A stretch of DNA of 64,000 bases from Collinsella sp. OM04-5 (GTDB lineage Bacteria; Actinomycetota; Coriobacteriia; Coriobacteriales; Coriobacteriaceae), in the NCBI RefSeq assembly GCF_003439125.1, contig NZ_QSUU01000012.1, positions 21,247 through 85,246 of the forward strand, given 5' to 3'. The notes below the pieces were generated by a model. The model saw only the letters and a program-made list of their open reading frames with translations, was not told the DNA's origin and ran no database searches. A program made the position numbers and the translations under genes. Positions 27,381 to 35,799 of this stretch are shown in pieces. Every line of letters begins with the position of its first letter. The first letter of the stretch is position 1.

Positions 27381-27557
27381 GAAAACCTTGGGACCCCATG
27401 GTCGCCGGGCTGACGAGATGGTTTTGGTTTGTCGCGAGTTCCGCACGCAAAGAAGGCCACTTAATGTGGCCTTCGTCTTGCGCAGGACTGTCCGAGCAGC
27501 AAACCAAAACCATCTCGTCAGCCCGGCGACCACCCCCCTCAAAGATTTTCAAAAAAG
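27374..27557. repeat. 184-base near-complete palindrome with perfect 32-bp arms
   Basis: The arms 27400-27431 and 27500-27531 are perfect inverted 32-mers. The outer ends CTTTTTTGAAAA (27374-27385) and TTTTCAAAAAAG (27546-27557) also pair, and an inner stem AAGGCCAC / GTGGCCTT closes the middle. The whole can fold into one long hairpin. Short open frames inside it are by-products of the repeat. It could be a MITE-like element, but no target duplication is clear to me. Confidence 0.85.
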
Positions 27558-27560
27558 TTG

Positions 27561-27590
27561 TTGACGCGCGCGTAACGACTCGTCTAATAT
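27561..27590 (+). promoter_or_regulatory. promoter of the tRNA-Ile-Ala-Ile cluster
   Basis: TTGACG (27561-27566), an 18-base spacer, TAATAT (27585-27590), ending 14 bases before the first tRNA. Confidence 0.8.
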
Positions 27591-27604
27591 ATCCCTTGCG
27601 CGAT

Positions 27605-27681
27605 GGACCTGTAGCTCAGTTGGTTAGAGCGTCCGGCTGATAACCGGGAGGTCACAAGTTCGAATCTTGTCAGGTCCACCA
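27605..27681 (+). tRNA. tRNA-Ile (anticodon GAT), copy 1
   Basis: 77 bases including the encoded CCA. Acceptor GGACCTG pairs with CAGGTCC, the T-loop is TTCGAAT, and the anticodon loop is CTGATAA. Identical to copy 2 at 27829-27905. Confidence 0.96.
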
Positions 27682-27692
27682 CTTTCTTTCGC

Positions 27693-27737
27693 AATAAACA
27701 CCCCAGCGAGAGCCGAGTCGCCGCTGGGGTGTTTATT
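27693..27737. repeat. hairpin between tRNA-Ile and tRNA-Ala
   Basis: A 16-bp stem (AATAAACACCCCAGCG with its complement ending at 27737) and a 13-base loop, with no T-run after it. It may be a processing signal for the tRNA precursor or a weak terminator. Confidence 0.7.
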
Positions 27738-27748
27738 ACTGTCTCCGT

Positions 27749-27824
27749 GGGGGTTTAGCTCAGCTGGGAGAGCGCGGGCTTTGCAAGCCTGAGGTCAGGG
27801 GTTCGATCCCCCTAACCTCCACCA
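27749..27824 (+). tRNA. tRNA-Ala (anticodon TGC)
   Basis: 76 bases with encoded CCA. Acceptor GGGGGTT / AACCTCC with one G-T pair, anticodon loop containing TGC (27782-27784), T-loop TTCGATC. Confidence 0.96.
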
Positions 27825-27828
27825 TGAT

Positions 27829-27905
27829 GGACCTGTAGCTCAGTTGGTTAGAGCGTCCGGCTGATAACCGGGAGGTCACAAGTTCGAATCTTGTCAGGTC
27901 CACCA
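27829..27905 (+). tRNA. tRNA-Ile (anticodon GAT), copy 2
   Basis: Identical over all 77 bases to the copy at 27605-27681; only 4 bases after tRNA-Ala. Confidence 0.96.
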
Positions 27906-27919
27906 TCAAAACTGTGAAG

Positions 27920-27950
27920 AGCCCTGGGGCGTTGCCTCGGGGCTTTTTTC
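27920..27950 (+). terminator. terminator of the tRNA cluster
   Basis: AGCCCTGGGGC with GCCTCGGGGCT forms an imperfect GC-rich stem, then TTTTTTC. Confidence 0.82.
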
Positions 27951-27960
27951 TTACCTACTG

Positions 27961-27999
27961 AAAGTAGTCAAAAAAGCCCCGCCCCAAATTAACTACTTT
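27961..27999. repeat. intergenic palindrome family D, copy 1
   Basis: AAAGTAGT and ACTACTTT flank a shared centre (AAAAAAGCCCCGCCCCAAAT). A second copy lies at 63224-63264 after the sortase gene. Read leftwards, a GC-rich stretch runs into T residues, so it may also stop leftward transcription. Confidence 0.65.
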
Positions 28000-28089
28000 G
28001 ATTTTGTGTGCTGTGCGAAAGTTTGGGTAGTATAGCTATTCAATGCGGCGGGCTGCCGCGTGTTAACCGCTACGTACCGGAGGTGTTCC

Positions 28090-28590
28090 ATGGTTCGTGT
28101 CGACATAGAGACCATCGTCATGGCCGCCGGTCCCGTGCCATCGCTTATCGTACTTCGTGAGCGCAGCAGCAAATCGGACTCGCCCGCGCCGCTGCGTTCC
28201 CTTTCCATTCAGACTGGTTCGTTTGAAGCTGCTGCCATCAGCCGCGGCATCGATAGCGGCCGCGCCGAGCGCCCGATTACCCATGACCTGCTGCTCGACA
28301 CCGTCGACGCCCTGGGCGCCAAGCTCGAGCGCATCGAGATCGTTCGCGCCGAGCCGCCGGTGTTCTACGCGACGATCGTCGTACTGGCCGATGGCGAGGA
28401 GCGCAAGATCGACGCCCGTCCCAGTGATGCCATTGCCCTTGCCGTGCGCAGCAATGCTCCCATGTTTGTGGAGGACGACATCATGAATCGCCTGGGCACT
28501 GTTTCTACCCACGCCGAGGAAGTCGACGACGAGCAGGAGTTCGAGAAGTTCGACGAGTTCGTCCATACACTCTCCCCCGATGACTTCTAA
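28090..28590 (+). CDS. bifunctional-nuclease-family protein (DUF151)
   Basis: 166 residues. The block PPVFYATIVVLADGEERKIDARPSDAIALAVRS is the DUF151 hallmark (given here as two pieces: PPVFYATIVVL and ARPSDAIALAVR). Members are described as having DNase and RNase activity, but the bacterial role is uncertain. An acidic C-terminal tail follows. ATG 28090 has GGAGG about 8 bases upstream; an in-frame start 30 bases earlier lacks one. The next gene starts directly at its stop codon, so they form an operon with the two small unknown genes. Confidence 0.82.
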   Translation: MVRVDIETIVMAAGPVPSLIVLRERSSKSDSPAPLRSLSIQTGSFEAAAISRGIDSGRAERPITHDLLLDTVDALGAKLERIEIVRAEPPVFYATIVVLADGEERKIDARPSDAIALAVRSNAPMFVEDDIMNRLGTVSTHAEEVDDEQEFEKFDEFVHTLSPDDF

Positions 28591-28980
28591 ATGCGGGGCG
28601 TCCAGGTTGCGGAGCGTTCGCTGATGGCCGGCGGCATGTCGGCTGAGGCGGCCGCCATCGCGCGTGAAGCCCAGATGCGCTCGGAAGCATCCGAGGCGGC
28701 CCGCCTCGCCTATGTGACACAGGCCCGTACGCTTCGCGAGCGCCGCGGCTCGTTTATCAAGATGGTTGTCATCTCCGCCCTTGTCGCGGCAATCTGCTCG
28801 CGCCTTCGTGGTACAGTTGGTGCGCTTGGGTTTTCGATCTCTACGGGCCTGGTGATCTGGGGCGTGGTCGACGCGGTAATGCTGACCAGTCAGATCAAGG
28901 TGCTCGACAAGCGTGCGGTGGATATGATGCACGCCCGCGACGCTGCCGCCAAGATCGCTGCTGAGGCACAAGAACTGTAA
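28591..28980 (+). CDS. small membrane protein, unknown function
   Basis: 129 residues, not recognised. An N-terminal Ala/Glu/Arg-rich helix-forming part is followed by two hydrophobic segments around 57-75 and 80-100, then a charged, possibly coiled tail (KRAVDMMHARDAAAKIAAEAQ). The ATG follows the DUF151 stop with no gap, which suggests coupling. An alternative ATG at 28624 has GGAG 9 bases upstream and could be the real start, giving 118 residues. Confidence 0.6.
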   Translation: MRGVQVAERSLMAGGMSAEAAAIAREAQMRSEASEAARLAYVTQARTLRERRGSFIKMVVISALVAAICSRLRGTVGALGFSISTGLVIWGVVDAVMLTSQIKVLDKRAVDMMHARDAAAKIAAEAQEL

Positions 28981-29010
28981 CGACGCCGGATTCGATGGGA
29001 AGGTCTAAAG

Positions 29011-29460
29011 ATGGCACAGGATATGCAGGATGCCGGTAACGTCTCCGCCGAGCTCGACGCCATGGTGTGCGATCTGATTGGCGCCTTCTTGGACGACCTG
29101 GCCGCGGGCGAGAACCCGGGCGTGGTTGTGGCGATCGAGGACGCCGCTTCCAACCGTTATCTGGCCGCACTCGACGAAGATGGCGAGGAGGCATGCCTGG
29201 AGGCTGCCACCAACTTTATCTCCGAGCACAAGATGGGTCTTAAGGACGAGGGCCTGGGCCGTATCGCCCGCTATGCCATCGGCTACACCGGCTGCGTCGA
29301 GATTGACGGCGGCTATCACGATGCTCTGCTCGTGAGCTTCTTCGAAACCACGCTCGAGAGCGGTTTTTCGGCATACGTGCTGTATGAGGGCATGGGTGCC
29401 GGCGATGGTTTTATGTGGAGCGACCCTGAACCTGCAGGTGAGGAAACCCCTCTTATCTAA
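29011..29460 (+). CDS. conserved-looking soluble protein, unknown function
   Basis: 149 residues, acidic, no signal peptide or membrane segment. I do not recognise a family. Features are an alpha/beta pattern with VVVAIEDAASNRYLAAL and GLGRIARYAIGYTGCVEI. ATG with GGAAGGT 9 bases upstream, 30 bases after the preceding small gene, so probably in the same operon. The reading frame shows the normal codon bias of its neighbours, which supports it being real. Confidence 0.65.
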   Translation: MAQDMQDAGNVSAELDAMVCDLIGAFLDDLAAGENPGVVVAIEDAASNRYLAALDEDGEEACLEAATNFISEHKMGLKDEGLGRIARYAIGYTGCVEIDGGYHDALLVSFFETTLESGFSAYVLYEGMGAGDGFMWSDPEPAGEETPLI

Positions 29461-29577
29461 AATCGCTAAAATAAACGAGTTTTCGGTAAAAGGCTCAATA
29501 TTCCCGCTGAGCGTTGTATCGCTGGGCGGGTCGCATACGCGTGCCGTTTGTATATGGATAGAAGATAGGGGAACTAC

Positions 29578-31416
<1,839 letters not shown>

Positions 31417-31443
31417 GCGCTGGGGCTTATAACTGCCAATAAG

Positions 31444-31478
31444 AAAGGGCGTCGACCGCAATGGTCGGCGCCCTTTTT
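31444..31478 (+). terminator. typA terminator
   Basis: A 14-bp stem (AAAGGGCGTCGACC with GGTCGGCGCCCTTT, one G-T) ending in TTTTT. Confidence 0.9.
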
Positions 31479-31505
31479 GGTGCAATGGGATCAGGTTGCT
31501 TTGCG

Positions 31506-31538
31506 CCACCACAAAGGTGCCTGGCCCTTTTGTGGTGG
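31506..31538 (-). repeat. hairpin at the end of the bactofilin-like gene
   Basis: CCACCACAAAGG pairs with CCTTTTGTGGTGG (one bulged T). It lies 8 bases past the stop of the leftward gene, so it may serve as its terminator or protect the mRNA end, though no T-run follows. Confidence 0.6.
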
Positions 31539-31545
31539 TTGGCGG

Positions 31546-32691
31546 CTAGGCGGTGGGGAGTCCTGGCGTGTTAGCCGGCTGCTGCGGCTTGAGGTGGGCG
31601 TTGCGCCAGATGATCTGGATGGCGTAGCCGAGCGTGAAGACGAAGGCTACACCGCTGACAAAGTTGCCCATAAGAGGAAGTGCCGTGAGTGCGCCCGCGA
31701 CGATACCGCCCACGGCGGCCATGGCGTAGCGGTTTTGGTTGTGTCCGACCATGCGCGCGACCGCGGTGCCCGTAAATGCCGCCGAGACCAAAGCGATGCC
31801 GATGACGCCGCACATGAGGGCGGCGGCGAGCGACAGGCCTGCAATCGAGATGATGAGCAGCAGCACGGCGGGAGCGACGGCGACCGTGCCCAGAAGACCA
31901 CTTACCCACAGCGGCATGGGTCGCTGATGGAGCATGCCGGCAGCGCTGGCGGTTGCGCGTGGAAAGACAAGCTCAAGCAGGATGGCGACAAAGCAGGTGG
32001 AAAGCGCCGCGGCAACGATGCCGCCGATAATGTCGTTGGCCGTAGAGGTGTTCTCGTTCTCGGTCCGGTCGATCTTGAGAGCTCCGACCTGGGCGCCCTC
32101 GGCCCGCTCGGGGTCCTGTGAGACGTGGGCGTTCACCGTGCCGGTGATGCGGGCGTTTTTACCCAGGATGAGCTTGTCGGCCCAGACCTCAACATCGCCA
32201 TCGACGGTGCCGTCGATGGTTACGGTGTCGCCGGCAAGCGCCGCCGATTTGGCGGAGCCGCGCAGGGCGACCGTTTCGCCTGCCGCGTAAAAACAGTTGG
32301 CGGTGCTGCCGGTGTTGAGCACGACGTGCTGGCCGGCCACCGTGACGCTGCCATCGATTGCGGTTTTGGCGATATCGATGGTGCGTGCCGCCAGACGAAC
32401 GGCGCCGCCTACGGTGCAATCGCGAATCGACAGGTTCTCACCCGCCGCGATAATATCGCGGCCGATGGAGGCGTCGTCTAGGTTGAGACTTTGGCCGGCC
32501 CAGTACAGGTCGCCTTCGATACCGGACGGAGTTGAGTCAACTTCGGTTGCGAGCACGTTTCCCGCGGTGTCGGTGCCGGCGAACGACACCGTGGGAAGTG
32601 CGGTGAGCGCGAGCGCAATCAGCGCGAATAGGATGGTGATGCGGGCCTGCGCTTTGTGGCGCCGGATCGACGGTACTTGGTTGCAAGGCAT
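31546..32691 (-). CDS. bactofilin-like beta-repeat protein with C-terminal membrane domain
   Basis: 381 residues. After a signal-like hydrophobic stretch (about 17-38), residues about 55-195 show short repeats of the type VGGAVRLAA, IDGSVTVAG, VDGDVEVWA and ARITGTVNA. These are typical of the right-handed beta-helix in polymer-forming bactofilins. Four or more hydrophobic segments occupy 215-370. This combination suggests an exported beta-helix tethered by membrane helices. The start at 32691 has AAGGA 6 bases upstream. An inverted repeat sits just upstream and could be an operator. The function is unknown. Confidence 0.7.
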   Translation of the reverse strand: MPCNQVPSIRRHKAQARITILFALIALALTALPTVSFAGTDTAGNVLATEVDSTPSGIEGDLYWAGQSLNLDDASIGRDIIAAGENLSIRDCTVGGAVRLAARTIDIAKTAIDGSVTVAGQHVVLNTGSTANCFYAAGETVALRGSAKSAALAGDTVTIDGTVDGDVEVWADKLILGKNARITGTVNAHVSQDPERAEGAQVGALKIDRTENENTSTANDIIGGIVAAALSTCFVAILLELVFPRATASAAGMLHQRPMPLWVSGLLGTVAVAPAVLLLIISIAGLSLAAALMCGVIGIALVSAAFTGTAVARMVGHNQNRYAMAAVGGIVAGALTALPLMGNFVSGVAFVFTLGYAIQIIWRNAHLKPQQPANTPGLPTA

Positions 32692-32703
32692 AGTGAATCC
32701 TTC

Positions 32704-32728
32704 GTTAGATACTCGACAGGTATCTAAC
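32704..32728. promoter_or_regulatory. inverted repeat, possible operator
   Basis: GTTAGATAC and GTATCTAAC are perfect inverted 9-mers separated by 7 bases, 12 bases upstream of the bactofilin-like start codon. A regulator binding here would block its expression. The cognate regulator is unknown. Confidence 0.5.
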
Positions 32729-32797
32729 AGGGTACCCAACGCGCGGGCGCTCTAAAAGAATCTCTCGGTTGCATTTCGAGGGGTTGTGCTGTGCTAC

Positions 32798-33487
32798 CTA
32801 CTTTTTACGGTGCAAAAAGCGCGCGATGTCTTCCTCGGTAGGGCTTTTAATGTCAAAGCGCAGTGATAGCCAACGCAGCCCCATGGTCACCACAACGCAT
32901 ACGACCAGCGCGGCAACATTGCTCATGAGGCCGCTCATGACGAGGGCTACATAGCTTGCCGATCCGGCGATGGCCGCGATGGCATAGAAGTTGGTGCGTT
33001 GGAAAATGCCCGGGACCACGCCCATAAAGCCGTCGCGCAGCATGCCGCCGCCCACGGCGGTAAAGAAGCCCATCATGATACATACGGCGGGCGCAAATCC
33101 GTACACCAACGCCTTGTCCGCGCCGGTTGCTGCATAGATGCCGACCGAGATGATGTCGAGCAGGGGAATGAGTTTTTCGGGCTTATCGACGATTGCCGGG
33201 AAGATATAGATGATGGCGGCTGTGGCGATGGAGAGCGGTAGTGCCATGGGCTGGTTGAGGATGTAGACGTTGCCGACCTGGAGCGTCATATCGCGCAAAA
33301 GACCGCCGCCCAGACCGCAGACCACCGCGAGCGCGACCGCGCCCATCAGGTCGAGCTTGTGCTCGCGAGCGACCAGCACGCCCGAGATCGATGCCGCGAC
33401 AACGGCGAACATCTCGAGCCAAAATGGGATAGCGACCATGGCATCTGAGGCGTGTGAAGTAACAGTCATAGCGGCGACGACGGGCAA
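32798..33487 (-). CDS. trimeric intracellular cation channel (TRIC/UPF0126) family protein
   Basis: 229 residues with the chosen start. Two internally repeated halves, each with a glycine-rich helix ending in Arg-Asp: GLGGGLLRDMTL and GGGMLRDGFMGVVPGI. This is the hallmark of the TRIC/UPF0126 family. Seven hydrophobic segments fit a small ion channel, probably for potassium or another monovalent cation. I chose the TTG at 33487 because AAAGGA lies 7 bases upstream. An in-frame reading to 33604 starts inside a long hairpin and is unlikely. Confidence 0.8.
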   Translation of the reverse strand: MPVVAAMTVTSHASDAMVAIPFWLEMFAVVAASISGVLVAREHKLDLMGAVALAVVCGLGGGLLRDMTLQVGNVYILNQPMALPLSIATAAIIYIFPAIVDKPEKLIPLLDIISVGIYAATGADKALVYGFAPAVCIMMGFFTAVGGGMLRDGFMGVVPGIFQRTNFYAIAAIAGSASYVALVMSGLMSNVAALVVCVVVTMGLRWLSLRFDIKSPTEEDIARFLHRKK

Positions 33488-33602
33488 GATGAGGTCCTTT
33501 GATTCTCGGGTTTGAACAATGCCCGTACATAGTACATGGTTGGCGGCGATTGAGACCCTATTGCTCGGCAAACGGTAGGGACTGGGAACGGTCATGGGTA
33601 CC

Positions 33603-33667
33603 AAACATGTACATCAGCCTCCAAAGATGCCGAAAAATGTCGTTTTTGGAGGGTGATGTACATGTTT
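33603..33667. repeat. 23-bp-arm hairpin upstream of the TRIC gene
   Basis: Arms 33603-33625 and 33645-33667 pair at 22 of 23 positions around a 19-base loop. Not preceded by a gene end on either strand, so it is not an obvious terminator. Confidence 0.75.
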
Positions 33668-33690
33668 GAGATTCAAGGTGAAATCGAAAG

Positions 33691-33851
33691 CAATGGGGGA
33701 CGTGGCTGAATAGGAGGGATGTCCAAATTTTGAGCGGAGCTCAAAATTTATTCGGTCGGCTTGCGCCGACCGCGCTGCGCTAAAAACGCGCCACTGGCGC
33801 GTTTTCTTTACGCTCCGCGTCCTGACGGGTTCGAATCCCTCCTCCTCCGCC
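33691..33851 (+). other. tRNA-Ser-like remnant with hairpin cassette
   Basis: 33691-33715 begins like a tRNA-Ser 5' half (GGGGGACGTGGCTGAATAG). 33827-33851 is an exact 25-base copy, in the opposite orientation, of the T-arm and acceptor end of the tRNA-Ser(CGA) at 33916-34006. Between them are three neat hairpins: AAATTTTGAGC / GCTCAAAATTT, GGTCGGC / GCCGACC, and AACGCGCC / GGCGCGTT. A normal anticodon arm is not visible. It reads as a tRNA gene split or rebuilt by an inserted element. Confidence 0.5.
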
Positions 33852-33878
33852 GTATTTGCTTGTAAGGGACTCTAAACA

Positions 33879-33905
33879 AAAAAGCCCCCGTTTTCGGGAG
33901 CTTTC
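33879..33905 (-). terminator. terminator of tRNA-Ser(CGA)
   Basis: Leftwards: AGCTCCCG-AAAA-CGGGGGCT followed by TTTTTTG. Confidence 0.85.
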
Positions 33906-33915
33906 TCAACCAAAA

Positions 33916-34006
33916 TGGCGGAGGAGGAGGGATTCGAACCCTCGTGACCTTATACAGGCCAAACGGTTTTCGAGACCGCCGCATTCAACCACTCTGCCAC
34001 CCCTCC
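33916..34006 (-). tRNA. tRNA-Ser (anticodon CGA)
   Basis: 91 bases including encoded CCA, with the long variable arm of serine tRNAs. Acceptor GGAGGGG / CTCCTCC with one G-T pair; anticodon loop TCTCGAAAA; T-loop TTCGAAT. Confidence 0.95.
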
Positions 34007-34010
34007 GCGT

Positions 34011-34046
34011 GGGGTAAAAACAAAGCAGGCTCGAAGGCCTGCTTTG
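34011..34046 (-). terminator. terminator of tRNA-Ser(GGA)
   Basis: Leftwards: perfect 10-bp stem CAAAGCAGGC / GCCTGCTTTG followed by TTTTTACC. It lies between the two serine tRNAs. Confidence 0.85.
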
Positions 34047-34054
34047 GAATTAAC

Positions 34055-34145
34055 TGGCGGAGAGTCAGGGATTTGAACCCTGGAGACGCTTTTGACGCCT
34101 ACACGATTTCCAATCGTGCTCCTTCGGCCACTCGGACAACTCTCC
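34055..34145 (-). tRNA. tRNA-Ser (anticodon GGA)
   Basis: 91 bases with encoded CCA. Acceptor GGAGAGT / ACTCTCC, anticodon loop ATTGGAAAT, long variable arm, T-loop TTCAAAT. Confidence 0.95.
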
Positions 34146-34596
34146 GTTAAATGCGAAAGTCAGTATACACGAGGAATCGCAAAGTGCAAACAGAAAAGTT
34201 GGCATTTTTTAAAACGCTTGGCCGTGCTTGGCGCTGCAGTGGGGCTTGAGGTCCCAAAAAACGGCTTCCGACCAGCGTGGTTGATCAACTCAATTGTTCA
34301 AAAAAGGGTATTCATAAGCGACTTGGCAATGAATTTAAAAATCTTTGGGTGGTGCTGTGGGCCACTGGTATGCATTTTGCGACCACAGCCTTGTGCCCGC
34401 TGACCTGCGGCTTGACTCAACTTGTCCCCACGGCACCGTATCTTGAACACAGATCCGTCAAGCATTTGGTCAGCATTTGGTTGGAATGCGCATGAAGTGC
34501 CGTGTGAGCATGGACATATGTGGAGGTCATGAGGTTGTAGCTGCATATTCTTGCAGCCTAGGAGGTTGAAAGATATTATTACCAAGTCTTTTCCTG
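34146..34596. other. gene-free stretch between tRNA-Ser and the rpsF leader
   Basis: About 450 bases with only short open frames lacking ribosome sites and codon bias. It must hold the promoters of the leftward tRNA and the rightward ribosomal operon, but I could not pick one with confidence. TTGACT at 34412 has no well-spaced -10 box. Confidence 0.5.
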
Positions 34597-34625
34597 CTTC
34601 AGGCGCACCTTCACGACCTGAAGCC
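34597..34625 (+). promoter_or_regulatory. leader hairpin of rpsF operon, possible S6:S18 binding site
   Basis: A perfect 8-bp stem GCTTCAGG / CCTGAAGC with the 13-base loop CGCACCTTCACGA, 25 bases before the rpsF start. Many bacteria control rpsF-rpsR through an S6:S18-binding leader hairpin. Position fits; I could not check it against the full consensus. Confidence 0.45.
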
Positions 34626-34650
34626 ACATTTGCCCAGAGGAGGTGACAAT

Positions 34651-34944
34651 ATGAAGGCTTATGAACTGCTGTTCTTTGTTGACCCGTCGCTCGACCCCGA
34701 GACTCGTCTCGCTGTTATGAAGCGTATCGATACCACGATCGCTGAGGGCGCTGGCAAGGTCGACTCCGTTGACGAGTGGGGCAAGCGCAAGCTCGCCTAC
34801 GAGATCAACGACCTCACCGATGGTGACTACACCCTCATCAACTTCCACGCAGATCCTACCCAGATCGCCGAGCTTGATCGCGTCCTGCGCATCACCGACG
34901 CTGTGGTCCGCCACATGATCGTCCGTCGCGACGACCAGGAGTAA
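34651..34944 (+). CDS. rpsF: 30S ribosomal protein S6
   Basis: 97 residues, MKAYELLFFVDPSLDPE onward, ending with the conserved RVLRITDAVVRHMIVR. It binds the central domain of 16S rRNA together with S18. ATG 34651 has GAGGAGGTGA upstream; an in-frame start seven codons earlier is inside that site. First gene of rpsF-ssb-rpsR-rplI. Confidence 0.96.
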   Translation: MKAYELLFFVDPSLDPETRLAVMKRIDTTIAEGAGKVDSVDEWGKRKLAYEINDLTDGDYTLINFHADPTQIAELDRVLRITDAVVRHMIVRRDDQE

Positions 34945-34992
34945 GACTGTCGTTTTGGACTGGGCTTGTGCCCCAAGAGGAAGTAGTGAGTT

Positions 34993-35445
34993 ATGAGCAT
35001 CAATCGAGTGAACATCACCGGTAACCTCACCCGCGATCCCGAGCTGCGCGCCACCGCCGGCGGAACCCAGGTTCTGTCCTTTGGCGTCGCCGTGAACGAT
35101 CGTCGCCGCAACGCGCAGACTGGCGAGTGGGAGGACTATCCCAACTTTGTCGACTGCACCATGTTCGGCACCCGCGCCGAGGCCGTGAGCCGTTTCCTGG
35201 CAAAGGGAAACAAGGTCGCGATCGAGGGCAAGCTGCGCTACAGCTCTTGGGAGCGCGACGGCCAGCGCCGGAGCAAGCTTGAGGTCATCGTCGATGAGAT
35301 CGAGTTTATGAGCTCCCGTGGTGGCCAGGGTGGCTACGACCAGGGCGGTTACGCCCCCGCAGCTCCCGCGCCCGCAGCACGTCCTGCCGCACCGGTGGCT
35401 ACGCCGCCCGCGGTCGACGTCTACGATGAGGACATCCCGTTCTAA
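34993..35445 (+). CDS. ssb: single-stranded DNA-binding protein
   Basis: 150 residues. An OB-fold domain (1-110) starts MSINRVNITGNLTRDPEL and contains FVDCTMFGTRAEAVSRFL and KVAIEGKLRYSSWERDGQ. A Gly/Ala/Pro-rich linker follows, then the acidic tip DEDIPF that recruits repair and replication proteins. It coats single-stranded DNA. It stands between rpsF and rpsR, the common bacterial order. Confidence 0.96.
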   Translation: MSINRVNITGNLTRDPELRATAGGTQVLSFGVAVNDRRRNAQTGEWEDYPNFVDCTMFGTRAEAVSRFLAKGNKVAIEGKLRYSSWERDGQRRSKLEVIVDEIEFMSSRGGQGGYDQGGYAPAAPAPAARPAAPVATPPAVDVYDEDIPF

Positions 35446-35517
35446 GGGTTGTTCACCTATTTTTGAGTGAGAGGCGGCTTCGGTTCGCCGAAGTTGCCAA
35501 ACGAAAGGTATTTTGAC

Positions 35518-35784
35518 ATGGCTAATGATTTTTCTGCACGTCAGCCGCGTCGTAAGTACTGCCAGTTCTGCAAGGAGAACACTGAGTTCATCGACTATAA
35601 GGACACTCAGCTTCTCCGTAAGTACATGACCGACCGTGGCAAGATTAAGCCCCGTCGCGTCACTGGCGCTTGCACGCAGCATCAGCATGACATCGCCAAC
35701 GCCATCAAGCGCGCCCGCGAGATGGCTCTCCTGCCGTACACCGTCCCCGTGGTTTCCTCTCGTGGCAACCGCGACCGCGGCTAA
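35518..35784 (+). CDS. rpsR: 30S ribosomal protein S18
   Basis: 88 residues. Typical stretch [17 protein letters not shown], then [19 protein letters not shown] and the C-terminal [12 protein letters not shown]. The CQFC pair, with a later cysteine (TGACTQHQH), may bind zinc, as in the metal-binding S18 type. The start is ATG 35518 with AAAGG upstream; an in-frame extension is not supported. Partner of S6. Confidence 0.95.
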   Translation: MANDFSARQPRRKYCQFCKENTEFIDYKDTQLLRKYMTDRGKIKPRRVTGACTQHQHDIANAIKRAREMALLPYTVPVVSSRGNRDRG

Positions 35785-35799
35785 GAAGGGAGACGCATC

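Noticed and set aside
27374..27557. Insertion sequence
   Set aside because: Too short for a transposase and no clear target duplication; kept only as a palindrome.
27313..27640. Several 60-80 codon frames inside the palindrome after gyrA
   Set aside because: Their similarity to each other comes from the inverted repeat; no ribosome sites.
33488..33604. N-terminal extension of the TRIC-family protein
   Set aside because: No ribosome site, starts in a hairpin, and the protein would exceed the usual family length.
34092..34403. 103-codon frame upstream of rpsF
   Set aside because: Begins inside a tRNA gene, has no ribosome site and no codon bias.
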